Shown here: positions 1 through 9,500 of the stretch, piece after piece | Position numbering within the stretch: position 1 is the first letter of the stretch | How the letters are laid out: each line of letters opens with the position of its first letter | Assembly (NCBI GenBank): GCA_016841725.1 | Contig: JAENYP010000020.1 | Coordinates: 1 to 52,120 of the forward strand | Length of the DNA stretch: 52,120 nt | Direction: 5' to 3' | Origin: Thermincola carboxydiphila | Lineage (GTDB): Bacteria; Bacillota; Thermincolia; Thermincolales; UBA2595 | Translations under genes and position numbers: made by a program | The notes under the pieces: generated by a model | What the model saw: the letters and a program-made list of their open reading frames with translations, nothing else | Database searches by the model: none | What the model was told of the DNA's origin: nothing

Positions 1-159
1 CCTATGTTCGTATTTTACCATAATTTCAGTAATTTATCTATAGATATTATGGACAAAGTTATTATGGACACAAATCTTAGGGGCAATAATAGCCGCAATT
101 CATCTCCCGCCTGCGCTCTTACTTAGCGTGAGCAAGGTAGCTTAGAGGAGGGAGACTTC

Positions 160-207
160 TTGCTGTACGAGGTTAAAAACACCAACAGGAAACTCAAGTT
201 AATTTAA
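160..207 (+). CDS. Putative 15-residue leader peptide of the ABC-F gene
   Basis: A TTG start at 160 lies 7 bases after a strong AGGAGGG ribosome binding site (146-152). The reading frame gives MLYEVKNTNRKLKLI and stops at 205-207, just before the first of two mutually exclusive hairpins. This is the usual arrangement for antibiotic-inducible ABC-F genes, in which a drug-stalled ribosome on the leader favours the read-through fold. Residues 11-13 are K-L-K, a basic-X-basic motif of the kind that causes macrolide-dependent stalling in other leaders. The function is inferred from position and motif; no homologue was checked. Confidence 0.6.
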   Translation: MLYEVKNTNRKLKLI

Positions 208-212
208 ATTAT

Positions 213-277
213 TTGCAGCATGGATTTAGATTGCTGCAATAAGACACCTGTGTGTTTTATTGCAGCTTTCTGTTTTC
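213..277 (+). promoter_or_regulatory. Transcription attenuator (antiterminator/terminator pair) of the ABC-F gene
   Basis: TTGCAGCA (213-220) can pair with TGCTGCAA (232-239). The same second strand also forms the 5' arm of a 15-bp hairpin, 233-247 against 252-266, with loop CTGT and a T-rich tail TTTCTGTTTT (267-276). The two folds share bases 233-239 and cannot coexist, so the second acts as a terminator and the first as an antiterminator. The leader peptide stop codon is 5 bases upstream, so a ribosome stalled on the peptide could influence which fold forms. Confidence 0.7.
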
Positions 278-336
278 TATCACCTCTGACAGGTTATACG
301 GCCCTGTGATACACCTCAAGGAGATGAGATAATTTT

Positions 337-2088
337 ATGAATTTATATTTCGAGAATTTATCAAAGATTTACCATGGTAAAACCATTTTTGAGAATATAA
401 ACGGAAAAGTAGATAAACAGGATAAAATCGGGCTTATTGGGGTGAACGGTATTGGGAAAACCACACTTGTTAAACTGTTGTCGGGCTTGGAAAGCAGTGA
501 TGGGGGAAACATCCGGTACTCCCCGGCTGCATTGAAAATCCTGTATATTGAACAGTATCCCGAATTTGATAAGGAGATTTCTGTCTATGATGATGTGTGT
601 AAAACACTCAACAATGAGAGAAACACCAATAAAGATACCATTGCTGCCAAGGTTTTGACCGATCTTGGATTAGCCAAAGAATTATGGACCCAAAGGGCTG
701 CTGGTTTAAGCGGGGGAGAAAAAACAAAGCTGATGCTCTGTAAGGTATTGGTAAGTGAGTATGACCTTCTGATCATGGATGAGCCAACGAATCACTTGGA
801 TATGGGAAGCTGCCAATGGCTGGAGGAGTACTTAAGCAGGTTAAACAAGACATTACTGGTGATATCCCATGACCGGTTTTTCCTCGATAGGGTTGCGAAT
901 AAAATATGGGAATTAACCTCAACAGGCCTGAAGTCATATGAAGGCAATTACAGCGACTATAGAATTCAGAAGGAAATTGAACTTAAAAATATTACCAGGG
1001 AGTATCAGAAGCAGCAGTCGAGAATACAGAGTCTGGAAAAAATGATTGCTGCCAGAAAGAACTGGTTTGCCAGTGCCCATAATGCAGCAGGGCAGAATGA
1101 TTTTTACAGGTCAAAGGCCAAAAAGCATACCAGTGTTATCAAGGCTAAGGAAAGAGAACTGGAGCGCCTGGAAAATAACAAAATTGATAAGCCTGTGAAA
1201 ACAGTGACACCCGCCTTTGATATTATTAACAAAAACATTATCATAAAAAAACTGCCTCCTGTACTGGTGCGGACAGCGAAGGTCAGTAAAGCCTTCGGAA
1301 AACGGACAATATTTAAAAATATTTCGGTCAACATCAGGCGTGGCGATAAAATAGCGCTGCTTGGCTCCAATGGTTCAGGTAAAACTACTTTACTGAAGAT
1401 TATAAATAATACTGATGCAGACTACGAAGGTTCTGTGACGGTAAACCCCTCTGTTAGAATAGGATATTTTGCCCAGGAGCTTGATAATTTAAATCATGCA
1501 GCCACTGTTATTGACGATGTCTTATCAACTGGGGCAACAGTTGGCGAAGCGCGGCTGCTCTTGGCATGTTTGCTCTTTAGAGGGGATGACGTTAACAAAA
1601 GAATCGGCAGCCTAAGTATGGGAGAGCAGTGTAGAACAGCCATGGCCAAATTAATTTTATCAGGAGCTAATCTGCTTATTCTGGACGAGCCTACCAACTA
1701 TATGGATATTGTTTCTAAGGAGAAGATTGAAGAGGTCCTGGAGGATTTCAGGGGAACTGTGCTTTTTGTTTCTCACGACAGGTACTTTACCGGAAGAATA
1801 GCTAATCGGATCTTTGAAATCCGGGACCAGGCTGTAAGGTGCTATGAAGGAAATTATGATTATTATTTATCCAAAAGCCGGCATGAGCAGATGAATGCCA
1901 ATACAGATGGGGACTTGAATCAAATAAGTGATAATATCCGGCGTCTGGAATGCCAACTGGCATTTATAAGTGGAAAACTGGCCGAGCCTGCAGAAGAAGC
2001 AGTAAAAGAACATTTGAATGCTGAATTTATAAAGGTTGCCAGAGAACTTAATCAATATAAAGAGACCGTCAAAAGACTGCAAAAGTAA
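337..2088 (+). CDS. ABC-F family ribosomal protection ATPase
   Basis: A 583-residue protein with two ABC ATPase domains and no membrane segment, as expected for the ABC-F class that binds the ribosome and displaces antibiotics or resolves stalls. Domain 1 has Walker A GVNGIGKTT (about 35-43), signature LSGGEK (124-129), Walker B LLIMDEP (144-150) and an SHDR switch (177-180). Domain 2 has Walker A GSNGSGKTT (343-351), a degenerate signature LSMGEQ (426-431) and Walker B LLILDEP (446-452). The charged linker between the domains (about 200-300) and the C-terminal tail (about 515-583) look coiled-coil, as in antibiotic-resistance ABC-Fs. The ATG start follows an AAGGAGATGAG site. The upstream attenuator supports a drug-inducible resistance role rather than housekeeping Uup/EttA function, but the exact subfamily (Vga/Lsa/Msr-like) cannot be assigned by eye. 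Confidence 0.9.
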   Translation: MNLYFENLSKIYHGKTIFENINGKVDKQDKIGLIGVNGIGKTTLVKLLSGLESSDGGNIRYSPAALKILYIEQYPEFDKEISVYDDVCKTLNNERNTNKDTIAAKVLTDLGLAKELWTQRAAGLSGGEKTKLMLCKVLVSEYDLLIMDEPTNHLDMGSCQWLEEYLSRLNKTLLVISHDRFFLDRVANKIWELTSTGLKSYEGNYSDYRIQKEIELKNITREYQKQQSRIQSLEKMIAARKNWFASAHNAAGQNDFYRSKAKKHTSVIKAKERELERLENNKIDKPVKTVTPAFDIINKNIIIKKLPPVLVRTAKVSKAFGKRTIFKNISVNIRRGDKIALLGSNGSGKTTLLKIINNTDADYEGSVTVNPSVRIGYFAQELDNLNHAATVIDDVLSTGATVGEARLLLACLLFRGDDVNKRIGSLSMGEQCRTAMAKLILSGANLLILDEPTNYMDIVSKEKIEEVLEDFRGTVLFVSHDRYFTGRIANRIFEIRDQAVRCYEGNYDYYLSKSRHEQMNANTDGDLNQISDNIRRLECQLAFISGKLAEPAEEAVKEHLNAEFIKVARELNQYKETVKRLQK

Positions 2089-2161
2089 TTTCTAAAGAGG
2101 GAATTTGGATGGTCTCAAAGAAATATACTGATTGAATCTGGAGAGGGGGTGTGCTTGAACA

Positions 2162-3271
2162 GTGGAACAAAATAAATCTATCCAGAAGGCTATTGGAGAA
2201 TTGAATTTATTTGAACGCATATATGATTATATAAGAATGGTTGACCCTGTGAATAAAAATGTTGCTTATTACCTGAAACCTGATGTCACGGAGATAGGTG
2301 ATGGGGAACACCACTGTTACAAACTCTGGGGTAAAGGAGATTTGTGTGAGAACTGTATTTCGGTAAGGGCTTATAATCAGGAGGATACCTTTGTTAAAAT
2401 TGAATACCAGGCTGATAAGGTCTGGATGGCGACAGCAGTTCCCGTTGTTTTTGAAGACAATAAGGTTGTTATTGAATTCCTCAAGAATATTACCGAAACC
2501 GGAATCATAGATATTGAGGGTAAAGAGACAGGCGAGATTCATAAAATCATTAACAAAAAGAACAGACTGATCGTTAGTGATGCTCTGACAGGTCTTTACA
2601 ATAGCCGCTTCATCAATGAAAGACTGCCATATGACATTATATCATCCCGGGAAAACAGCAGACATCTTACGTTGGTTTTTTTCAGCCTGAATAATTTTAA
2701 AGCGATTAATGATACATATGGTCACGCGGCAGGTAACCACATAGCCAAAGAACTGGCGAAAATCATAAAAAAATACTGCAGGGACAGGAAAGATTGGGCT
2801 GCCAGATATGGCGGGATGGAATTTATTATGCTTTTATCTGACACTAATGATAAACAGGCCCATCAGGTGTACAAGCGCCTTTATAAAACGATTAATAACA
2901 CAAGATTCCATTACGGGGGAAATGACGTGAAGATTGCTGTCAGCATCGGGTTTTACTCTATGCTGAATGAGAATATAACAGCAGAGGAATTTGTGAAAAA
3001 GGCTGAAAAGAGTACATATATAATGACTGAGGCGGGCAAAACAGATAAAAAAGCTATATTTGAAGAACTTGAGCAAAAGCTCTTTCTGACTGTTCGTGAG
3101 GGTGAGGTAGCGGAGCTGCTTTTAAAGGGTCTTTCTAACACCGAAATTGCGGAGCAGATATTTGTCAGCAATTCGACTGTCAAAAAACACATCTCAAGTA
3201 TATTTAATAAAGTGAAAGTAAAATCTAGGTCGGAATTCATCTCTAAATACAGCTATATCACAAGATTATAA
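2162..3271 (+). CDS. PAS-like, degenerate GGDEF and LuxR-type HTH regulator
   Basis: A 369-residue cytosolic protein in three parts. Residues 1-115 look like a PAS-type sensor with a cysteine cluster (C52, C62, C65; the last two as CENC) that could bind metal or sense redox. Residues 138-300 are a GGDEF domain beginning SDALTGLYN. Its A-site is GGMEF (217-221) instead of GGDEF/GGEEF, and the metal-binding DxD before FKAIND has become SLN, so diguanylate cyclase activity is unlikely. Residues 305-369 are a LuxR/GerE helix-turn-helix (LSNTEIAEQIFVSNSTVKKH). GTG at 2162 is the first possible start because an in-frame TGA lies at 2156-2158. It probably acts as a DNA-binding regulator whose GGDEF fold is a sensor or scaffold; its target is unknown. 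Confidence 0.8.
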   Translation: MEQNKSIQKAIGELNLFERIYDYIRMVDPVNKNVAYYLKPDVTEIGDGEHHCYKLWGKGDLCENCISVRAYNQEDTFVKIEYQADKVWMATAVPVVFEDNKVVIEFLKNITETGIIDIEGKETGEIHKIINKKNRLIVSDALTGLYNSRFINERLPYDIISSRENSRHLTLVFFSLNNFKAINDTYGHAAGNHIAKELAKIIKKYCRDRKDWAARYGGMEFIMLLSDTNDKQAHQVYKRLYKTINNTRFHYGGNDVKIAVSIGFYSMLNENITAEEFVKKAEKSTYIMTEAGKTDKKAIFEELEQKLFLTVREGEVAELLLKGLSNTEIAEQIFVSNSTVKKHISSIFNKVKVKSRSEFISKYSYITRL

Positions 3272-3307
3272 TTGTCCTTTTGGCCCATATTTTTCATCTG
3301 TTTTATA

Positions 3308-3316
3308 TGTTATACT
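3308..3316 (+). promoter_or_regulatory. Extended -10 promoter for the hrb-rbr pair
   Basis: TG-T-TATACT (3308-3316) matches an extended -10 element 26 bases before the hrb start codon. No good -35 box is visible at the expected distance. No clear PerR or NorR-like dyad was recognised. Confidence 0.45.
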
Positions 3317-3342
3317 CACTTTGAAAAGGAGGTCGGAAAAAG

Positions 3343-4059
3343 ATGGATACTAAAGCCTTTTACAAATTAAGCTATGGATTATATGTCATTGGTTCGACAA
3401 AAGAAGGTCAGCCGAATGGACAGGTAGCCAACACTGTTTTTCAGATTTCTTCAGATCCGGCTACAGTGGCAATAAGCATCAACAAAAAGAACCTTACCAA
3501 TGAGTTTATTAAATCAAGCAGGGTTTTTTCTGTCTCCGTTTTGGCTAAAGAAACTCCTTTGGATTTCATCGGGCACTTTGGTTTTAAATCAGGGCGGGAC
3601 ATCGAAAAGTACAAAGACATAACTTTTAAATTGGGCTTAAACGGTGTTCCCGTTCTTATGGAACATACCGTAAGTTCTCTAGAGGCTGAGGTAGTTGCCA
3701 GCTATGAAGTGGAAACACATACCATCTTCATAGGGAAAATTCTCAATGCAGAAGTCCTTGACGATGGTGAGCCAATTACTTATGCCTATTACCAGCAGGT
3801 CAAAAGGGGGCAGGTACCCGCTGCGGCACCGGTTCAGGTAAAGGAAGAAAATACTGGGCAAACCGGTGCAAAAGGACCTGGGGACAATAAGATGAAAAAA
3901 TATGTTTGTTCAGTCTGTGGGTACGTGTATGATCCGGTGTCCGGTGACCCGGATTCGGGCATTGCCCCCGGAACGGCCTTTGAGGATATCCCTGAGGATT
4001 GGGTGTGTCCGGTATGTGGTGTGGGGAAAGATCAGTTTGAAGTTATAGAAGAGAAATAA
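3343..4059 (+). CDS. hrb: Flavin reductase-rubredoxin fusion (high-molecular-weight rubredoxin)
   Basis: A 238-residue protein. Residues 1-160 form a flavin reductase-like FMN-binding split-barrel domain. Residues about 184-238 form a rubredoxin with the two iron-binding knuckles CSVCGY and CPVCGV. This is the architecture of Moorella-type Hrb, which passes electrons from NAD(P)H to flavodiiron proteins or rubrerythrin in oxygen and NO defence. A low-complexity Ala/Gly/Gln linker joins the domains, and an in-frame Met begins the rubredoxin part (nt 3892), as if two ancestral genes had fused. The start follows AAAGGAGGT. The rubrerythrin gene begins 18 bases downstream, so the two are almost certainly cotranscribed. 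Confidence 0.93.
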   Translation: MDTKAFYKLSYGLYVIGSTKEGQPNGQVANTVFQISSDPATVAISINKKNLTNEFIKSSRVFSVSVLAKETPLDFIGHFGFKSGRDIEKYKDITFKLGLNGVPVLMEHTVSSLEAEVVASYEVETHTIFIGKILNAEVLDDGEPITYAYYQQVKRGQVPAAAPVQVKEENTGQTGAKGPGDNKMKKYVCSVCGYVYDPVSGDPDSGIAPGTAFEDIPEDWVCPVCGVGKDQFEVIEEK

Positions 4060-4077
4060 GAAGAGGAGGAAACAAAA

Positions 4078-4614
4078 ATGGAATTGAAAGGGTCAAAAAC
4101 TGAGGGCAATTTAATGGCGGCTTTTAGCGGCGAATCAATGGCCAGGAATAAGTATACCTACTATGCATCCAAAGCCAGGAAAGAGGGACTGAACCAAATT
4201 GCCGACTTTTTCGAGGAAACAGCCAACAATGAAAAAGAGCATGCCAAGATTTGGTTCAAGCTGCTGCATGATGGAATTCCAACAACTGCGGAGAATTTGG
4301 AAGACGCTGCGGCAGGTGAAAATTATGAATGGACAGAGATGTATGCAGAATTTGCCCGGACTGCCAGGGAAGAGGGTTTTGAAAAGATTGCTTTTCTCTT
4401 AGAAAAGGTAGGCCAGATTGAGAAGGAGCATGAGGAAAGATATCGGAAATTACTGCAAAACTATCAAGAAAACAAAGTTTTTGCAAGAGAAACCAAGCAG
4501 TCCTGGATTTGTACCAACTGTGGGCATATTCATTACGGTGAGGAGGCCCCCGAAGTTTGTCCTGTCTGTGACCACCCGAAATCCTATTTTAATATTAGGG
4601 CTGAGAACTATTAG
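4078..4614 (+). CDS. rbr: Rubrerythrin
   Basis: A 178-residue non-haem iron peroxidase that reduces hydrogen peroxide in anaerobes. Residues 1-135 form a ferritin-like four-helix diiron domain with the expected Glu/His ligands (GESMARNKY, then ANNEKEHA, and later IEKEHEERY). Residues 142-178 form a C-terminal rubredoxin domain with CTNCGH and CPVCDH. Length and order are normal for the family. The start follows AGAGGAGG. It lies directly behind hrb, whose rubredoxin module is a plausible electron donor. Confidence 0.96.
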   Translation: MELKGSKTEGNLMAAFSGESMARNKYTYYASKARKEGLNQIADFFEETANNEKEHAKIWFKLLHDGIPTTAENLEDAAAGENYEWTEMYAEFARTAREEGFEKIAFLLEKVGQIEKEHEERYRKLLQNYQENKVFARETKQSWICTNCGHIHYGEEAPEVCPVCDHPKSYFNIRAENY

Positions 4615-4676
4615 GGGTAGGTTCCAACCTCATCCAATGATAACGTAATTTTTAATCTTCACCCGTAATATGTATA

Positions 4677-4749
4677 GGGGTAGATGTATTCCTGCGGCGG
4701 CTGACAAACTCCGCTTTCCGGAATACTCTACCCCTTTCTAACTTTTTTT
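4677..4749 (+). terminator. Rho-independent terminator after rubrerythrin
   Basis: GGGGTAG (4677-4683) and GTATTCC pair with GGAATAC and CTACCCC (ending 4734), giving a long imperfect hairpin followed by TTTCTAACTTTTTTT. It ends the hrb-rbr transcript. Confidence 0.8.
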
Positions 4750-4760
4750 GGCAAGGCCTA

Positions 4761-4845
4761 TTGACAAAATAGTTGATTTAATTAATAATTAATAAGGTAA
4801 ATTGTTTAGTATGTTAAGTAAATTGCTTGGTATGTTAAGTAAATT
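4761..4845 (+). promoter_or_regulatory. Promoter and tandem repeats upstream of the MarR-RND operon
   Basis: A TTGACA -35 box (4761-4766) is followed at 16-17 bases by a TAATAAT-like -10. Downstream, the 15-mer TATGTTAAGTAAATT occurs twice (4810-4824 and 4831-4845), 21 bases apart, which puts both copies on the same helix face. Such spaced repeats between promoter and gene suggest a binding site, most simply for the MarR product itself. Confidence 0.6.
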
Positions 4846-4871
4846 AACCTAATTTAAAAGAGGTGATTTAA

Positions 4872-5339
4872 TTGGAAAATGGAGAGAAAAAGGCTATTGC
4901 CGAGGAGTTGGCCAGGACAATAATGAGATTTAAGAAGCTTGACGGGCCGCACATTTCCTTCAAGGGTGTTAAACGCAGTGAATTCTTCCTGCTGGCCACT
5001 CTTGCTTATAATTCCCCACCGGATTCGCAGGGGATAAAGATTTCAGATTTAAGCGCCAAAATGGATATTACGCCTCCGGCAGTAACACACATGATCAATT
5101 CTCTGGAGGAAATGGGACTTGTGATGCGTTTGGCGGATTCCAGCGACAGGCGTGTAGTTCTTGTCAGTCTGACAACGAAAGGGGAAGAGGTTGTCAAAAA
5201 GATTCAGGAGGAGTTCCTTGATAAATTGATAGGATTGGTAGAGTTTTTAGGGGAGAAAGACAGCAAAGAATTTATCAGACTTTTATCGCTAAATCTGGCC
5301 TATCATAAAGAAATGTGCCGGCAGAATATAGATGAATAA
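4872..5339 (+). CDS. MarR family transcriptional regulator of an RND pump
   Basis: A 155-residue winged-helix regulator. The recognition region contains ISDLSAKMDITPPAVTHM, followed by the wing DSSDRRVVLVSLTTKG, the hallmark MarR DxRxxxLxLT pattern. The TTG start at 4872 is set by AAAGAGGTG (4857-4865). It is the first gene of a run with the membrane-fusion and RND genes, so it probably represses them and is relieved by a pump substrate. The tandem 15-mers just upstream are candidate operators. Confidence 0.9.
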   Translation: MENGEKKAIAEELARTIMRFKKLDGPHISFKGVKRSEFFLLATLAYNSPPDSQGIKISDLSAKMDITPPAVTHMINSLEEMGLVMRLADSSDRRVVLVSLTTKGEEVVKKIQEEFLDKLIGLVEFLGEKDSKEFIRLLSLNLAYHKEMCRQNIDE

Positions 5340-5414
5340 AAAGTATTATGGATTAACTGTATAACTGTATAACTGGATATCCGGATGTATTTACATATGG
5401 GGAGATGATCTTTT

Positions 5415-6584
5415 TTGAATTTTAAACAGCGGAAAGTAAAGATTGCATTAATTGCAGCAGTTGGACTGATAATCCTTGCCATTGCGTGGGGATCAATATC
5501 TAAAAACAAAGATGTGTCTGCTACCCAAGATGAGGAGGTTACTCCTGTAAAAATCGTGAAGGCGGCTAAGAGCGAGTTAGCCTCCACTCTTAAGATCAGC
5601 GGGAAGGTGGCGGCTTCAAAAGAGGTGACCATAGTACCCAAATCAGGGGGGAAGGCCACTGAGGTAAGGGTTGAAGTGGGCCAGAAAGTTAAGCAGGGTG
5701 AATTGCTGATAGCCCTTGATGATGCGGATATCAGGGCTCAGATTAAAGTGAATGAGGCCGCCCTTCAAGTATCAAAGGCAGGGCAGCAGCAGGCAGTGAT
5801 TGCTTACCAGGAAGCCCAGGCCAACTTAGAGCGGATGAAAGCCCTGTTTGCCGAGGGAGCCATATCAAAGAGCCAGCTGGAGGATGCTGAAAACGCTCTT
5901 GCCAGGGCCGCCGCATCCTACACTCCGGACTCCGGAGGCACCCAGACCGCGGCTCAGATCAAGCAGGCTGAGGCTCAACTGGAAGCGGCCAGGATCAATC
6001 TGCAGAATACCAAAATTACTTCACCTATTGATGGGGTTGTCGCAGCCAAAAACATTGAGCCCGGTGAAATGGCCGCTCCCGGGTCACCGGTGCTGACCAT
6101 TGCCAATATGGACCAAATGGTTGTGGAAGGTAACCTGGCAGAAAGTGAAGTTAATTTTGCCAAAGTGGGTGACGAGGTCAAGGTTTATGTCACTTCGGCA
6201 AACAAGGAACACTTCCGGGGATATATAGAAAATGTCAGCCCTATTGCTGATCCTGTGACCAAAGCCTATTCCCTAAAAGTACGGATTGAAAACGGGAGCC
6301 AGCTGCTTAAAGGCGGAATGGCTGCAGAAATACATATGACCGCTGAGGCCCGGGATGATGTCCTGGTATTGCCGAGGGAAGCTCTGTTAGACCAGGGGGA
6401 TAGGCAGGTAGTATATGTTATTAATGGTAATAAAGCCCAGGAACGGGCCGTAACTCTGGGGCTTACTACAGATGATATGGCAGAAATTGTTTCGGGACTG
6501 AAAGCGGGCGAGCAGGTAGTAATTTCCGGTCAGCAGTTTTTGACCGATGGTACCAAAGTCACAGTGGAATCCGGGGGCGAATAA
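5415..6584 (+). CDS. RND efflux periplasmic adaptor (membrane fusion protein)
   Basis: A 389-residue HlyD/AcrA-type adaptor. A single N-terminal membrane segment (about 9-27) anchors it; no lipobox is seen. A lipoyl-like half (about 45-95), a coiled-coil hairpin rich in Ala/Gln/Glu (about 95-165), the second lipoyl half and beta-barrel domains follow. The start is TTG at 5415 after GGGGAGATGAT. It lies 3 bases before the RND gene, and the pair form the inner part of an efflux complex. A third component, the outer-membrane channel, is not present in the window, as expected for a monoderm host. Upstream, three tandem TAACTGTA-like octamers (5354-5375) have no clear role. Confidence 0.93.
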   Translation: MNFKQRKVKIALIAAVGLIILAIAWGSISKNKDVSATQDEEVTPVKIVKAAKSELASTLKISGKVAASKEVTIVPKSGGKATEVRVEVGQKVKQGELLIALDDADIRAQIKVNEAALQVSKAGQQQAVIAYQEAQANLERMKALFAEGAISKSQLEDAENALARAAASYTPDSGGTQTAAQIKQAEAQLEAARINLQNTKITSPIDGVVAAKNIEPGEMAAPGSPVLTIANMDQMVVEGNLAESEVNFAKVGDEVKVYVTSANKEHFRGYIENVSPIADPVTKAYSLKVRIENGSQLLKGGMAAEIHMTAEARDDVLVLPREALLDQGDRQVVYVINGNKAQERAVTLGLTTDDMAEIVSGLKAGEQVVISGQQFLTDGTKVTVESGGE

Positions 6585-6587
6585 GTT

Positions 6588-9500
6588 ATGAAAATATCTG
6601 ATTTTGCCGTCCGGAGGCCTGTCACTATTGCTATGCTCGTCCTGGGGATTATCCTTATTGGAGCCGTTTCCCTGGGAAAATTGGCCATTGACCTATACCC
6701 GGAACTGAATTTCCCGATAGCAGCAGTTACAGCCAGCTATCCCGGCGCCGGTCCGGAGGAAATTGAGAATCAGGTTACCAGGCCCCTGGAAGAAATTATG
6801 GGTACTGTGAATAATGTGGAGAGCATTATGTCAATTTCTTCACCAGGCAGTTCCATGGTCCTGATGATGTTCAACTGGGGCACGGATATTAATTTTGCCA
6901 CACTTCAGATGCGTGAAAAGGTTGATCTTATCAAAGCCGGTTTGCCAGATGATGTGGGTACCCCTACTGTTTTGAAAATGGACCCCACGACCATGCCTAT
7001 TATGCAGGCCGGTGTAAGCGGCAGCCGGGACCTGGCCAGCCTTCAGCAGATAACTGAAGACCTGATTAAGAACCGCCTGGAAAGAATTGAAGGGGTGGCT
7101 TCAGTTGCCATAACGGGAGGTCTGGTCAGTGAGGTAGAGATTAAGGCTGACCCTGTCAAATTGAACTCCTATGGACTTTCAATTAACCAGGTTATCCAGA
7201 CTTTACAGGGAGAAAACATGAACCTGTCTTCAGGAGAAATTGAAGACGGAAAGGAAAAGCTGCTGGTACGGACCGTTGGGGAAATCAAGCAAATTGAGGA
7301 CTTCGAACAGATTATCATCAGCAGCGCAGGCGGCGCTCAGGTTAAGTTAAAGGATATAGCTCAGGTTAAGTTTACCCACCAGGAGCCGACCCAGTATACC
7401 AGAGTAAACCAAAAGCCCAGCCTGAGTATAAATATTCTTAAACAGACAGGCAGCAATATTGTACAGGTTGCCGATAAGGTTAATCAGGAAATTGCAAACC
7501 TGCAGAAAGAACTCCCGGCAGGTGTGAAAATCGATATTGTAGTTGACCAGTCACAGTATATCAAGGATTCCATAAGCCAGATGGCCCGGAATACGGTGTC
7601 CGGAGGAGTTCTTGCTGTCCTGGTACTCCTGGTATTTTTAAGAAATATCCGCAGTACCCTGATTATCGGACTGGCAATTCCTTTTTCCGTAATCTCCACA
7701 TTTATTATGGTGTACTTCGCCGGAATAACTCTCAACGTTATGTCCCTGGGCGGGCTGGCTTTGGGTGTGGGGATGATGGTTGACAGCGCTATCGTTATTT
7801 TGGAAAATATCTTCCGATACCGTCAGCTTGGTCACGGATATATCGATGCAGCCATCAAGGGAAGCAGTGAAGTAGGTAGTGCAGTAATGGCTTCTACCTT
7901 AACAACCGTAGCGGTATTTTTGCCAATTGTATTTGTGGAAGGGTTGGCCTCAGAGCTTTTTAAGCAGTTGGCGTTAACAGTAACCTTTTCCCTTTTGGCT
8001 TCGCTTTTTGTGGCTTTGACTCTGATACCCATGTTGTCTTCCAAACTATTGAAGGTTAACCCCCAGGAAGAAGCTCAAAGAAAGACACCTTTAGCTAAAG
8101 CCGCAAACATGGTTCAGGGGGCCTTGGGCGCATTGGACGAAAAATACCGCCGACTGTTAAGCTGGGCGCTGCAGCACAGGAAAACCGTGGTGATAGGGGT
8201 AACTGCAGCTCTTATAGGCAGTTTTGCCCTGATACCTGTCATTGGCATGGAGTTTATGCCACAGGTTGACTCCGGGGATATTTCGGTAAGTGTGGAGCTC
8301 CCCAAAGGTGCGGTGCTGGAAGACACAGCCCGGATTGCCACTGAGGTTGAGGAGATTGTTAAACAGACGAAAGAAGTTAAAACCATATTCACCAGCATTG
8401 GTGGTACCGGTCAGATGATGGGAGGCTCATCAGGCGCGGTTTCTCAGATGCAGGTGAAGGTTGGCAGCAGGACCGAGCGGGAGCGCTCTACTGATGAAAT
8501 AATGGAAGATTTGAGAAATAGGCTGAAGACCGTTACCGGGGCTAAAGTGACCGTATCTGGCGGAGCACAGCAGGAGATGGCCGGCGGGAGCCCTATAGAT
8601 ATCGCTATTAAAGGCAAGGATCTGGCGGTATTAAAAGACTTGTCCCGCCAGGCGGTGCAGGTGGTCAGCGGAATCTCCGGCACCAGGGAAGTGGAAAGCA
8701 GTCTCGAGGAATCCCGGCCGGAAATACAGCTTCTGGTGGATCGCCAGAGGGCCGGGCAGTTAGGGCTGACCTCGAGCCAGGTTGCCTCCAGTGTACGGAC
8801 CGCAATCAGTGGGACAACTACCTCTACATACAGGGTAGGAGGCAGGGAGTATGATATCAGGGTTAAAGTAGGAGAAAACAGCCCTACCTTAATGGAATTG
8901 GAAGGGCTGACTATTGCGGCCCCCACCGGTGGCAGGGTACCGTTAAGAGAAGTAGCCGAAATCGTCAGGGTTAACGGGCCCTCCAGTATTAACCGGGAAG
9001 ACCAGTCCCGGGTAGTTAATATTACTGCTAATGTGGTCGGCAGGGATTTGGGGTCTGTGACCACTGAACTCAAACAGGCTATGGATAAGGTGAGATTGCC
9101 GGGTGGATATTTTATTGAATACGGGGGTCAGAATCAGGAAATGATGGAATCCTTCGCAAGCCTGGGTTTGGCCTTGCTGTTATCAATAATATTGGTATAT
9201 ATGGTTATGGCGTCCCAGTTTGAATCTTTGATGCATCCCTTTGTAATCATGTTTTCCATACCCACCACTTTTATTGGTGTAGTCGGCGGTTTGGCGGTAA
9301 CAGGCAGGTCTTTGAGTGTTCCGGCCTTTATCGGGGTGATTATGCTGATGGGTATAGTTGTTAATAATGCTATTGTTTTGGTAGACTACATTAATACCCT
9401 GAGGCGGCGGGGGGCATCCAGGGAAGATGCTATTGTCCAGGCCGGACCAACCCGGCTCAGGCCGATCCTGATGACTACCCTGACGACGGTTTTGGGATTG

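Noticed and set aside
46-70. Direct repeat ATTATGGACA at 46-55 and 61-70
   Set aside because: Only two short copies in AT-rich DNA, with no associated promoter or element boundary; likely chance.
4199-4648. Open frames overlapping rubrerythrin in other frames
   Set aside because: Shadow frames of a well-conserved gene; no ribosome binding sites and no recognisable protein.
5354-5375. Three tandem TAACTGTA-like octamers before the adaptor gene
   Set aside because: Short low-complexity repeat without dyad symmetry or clear spacing to a promoter; not enough to call an operator.
8444-9073. 209-codon reverse-strand frame inside the RND gene
   Set aside because: Low-complexity Ser/Thr/Leu-rich translation typical of an antisense shadow; no start signals.
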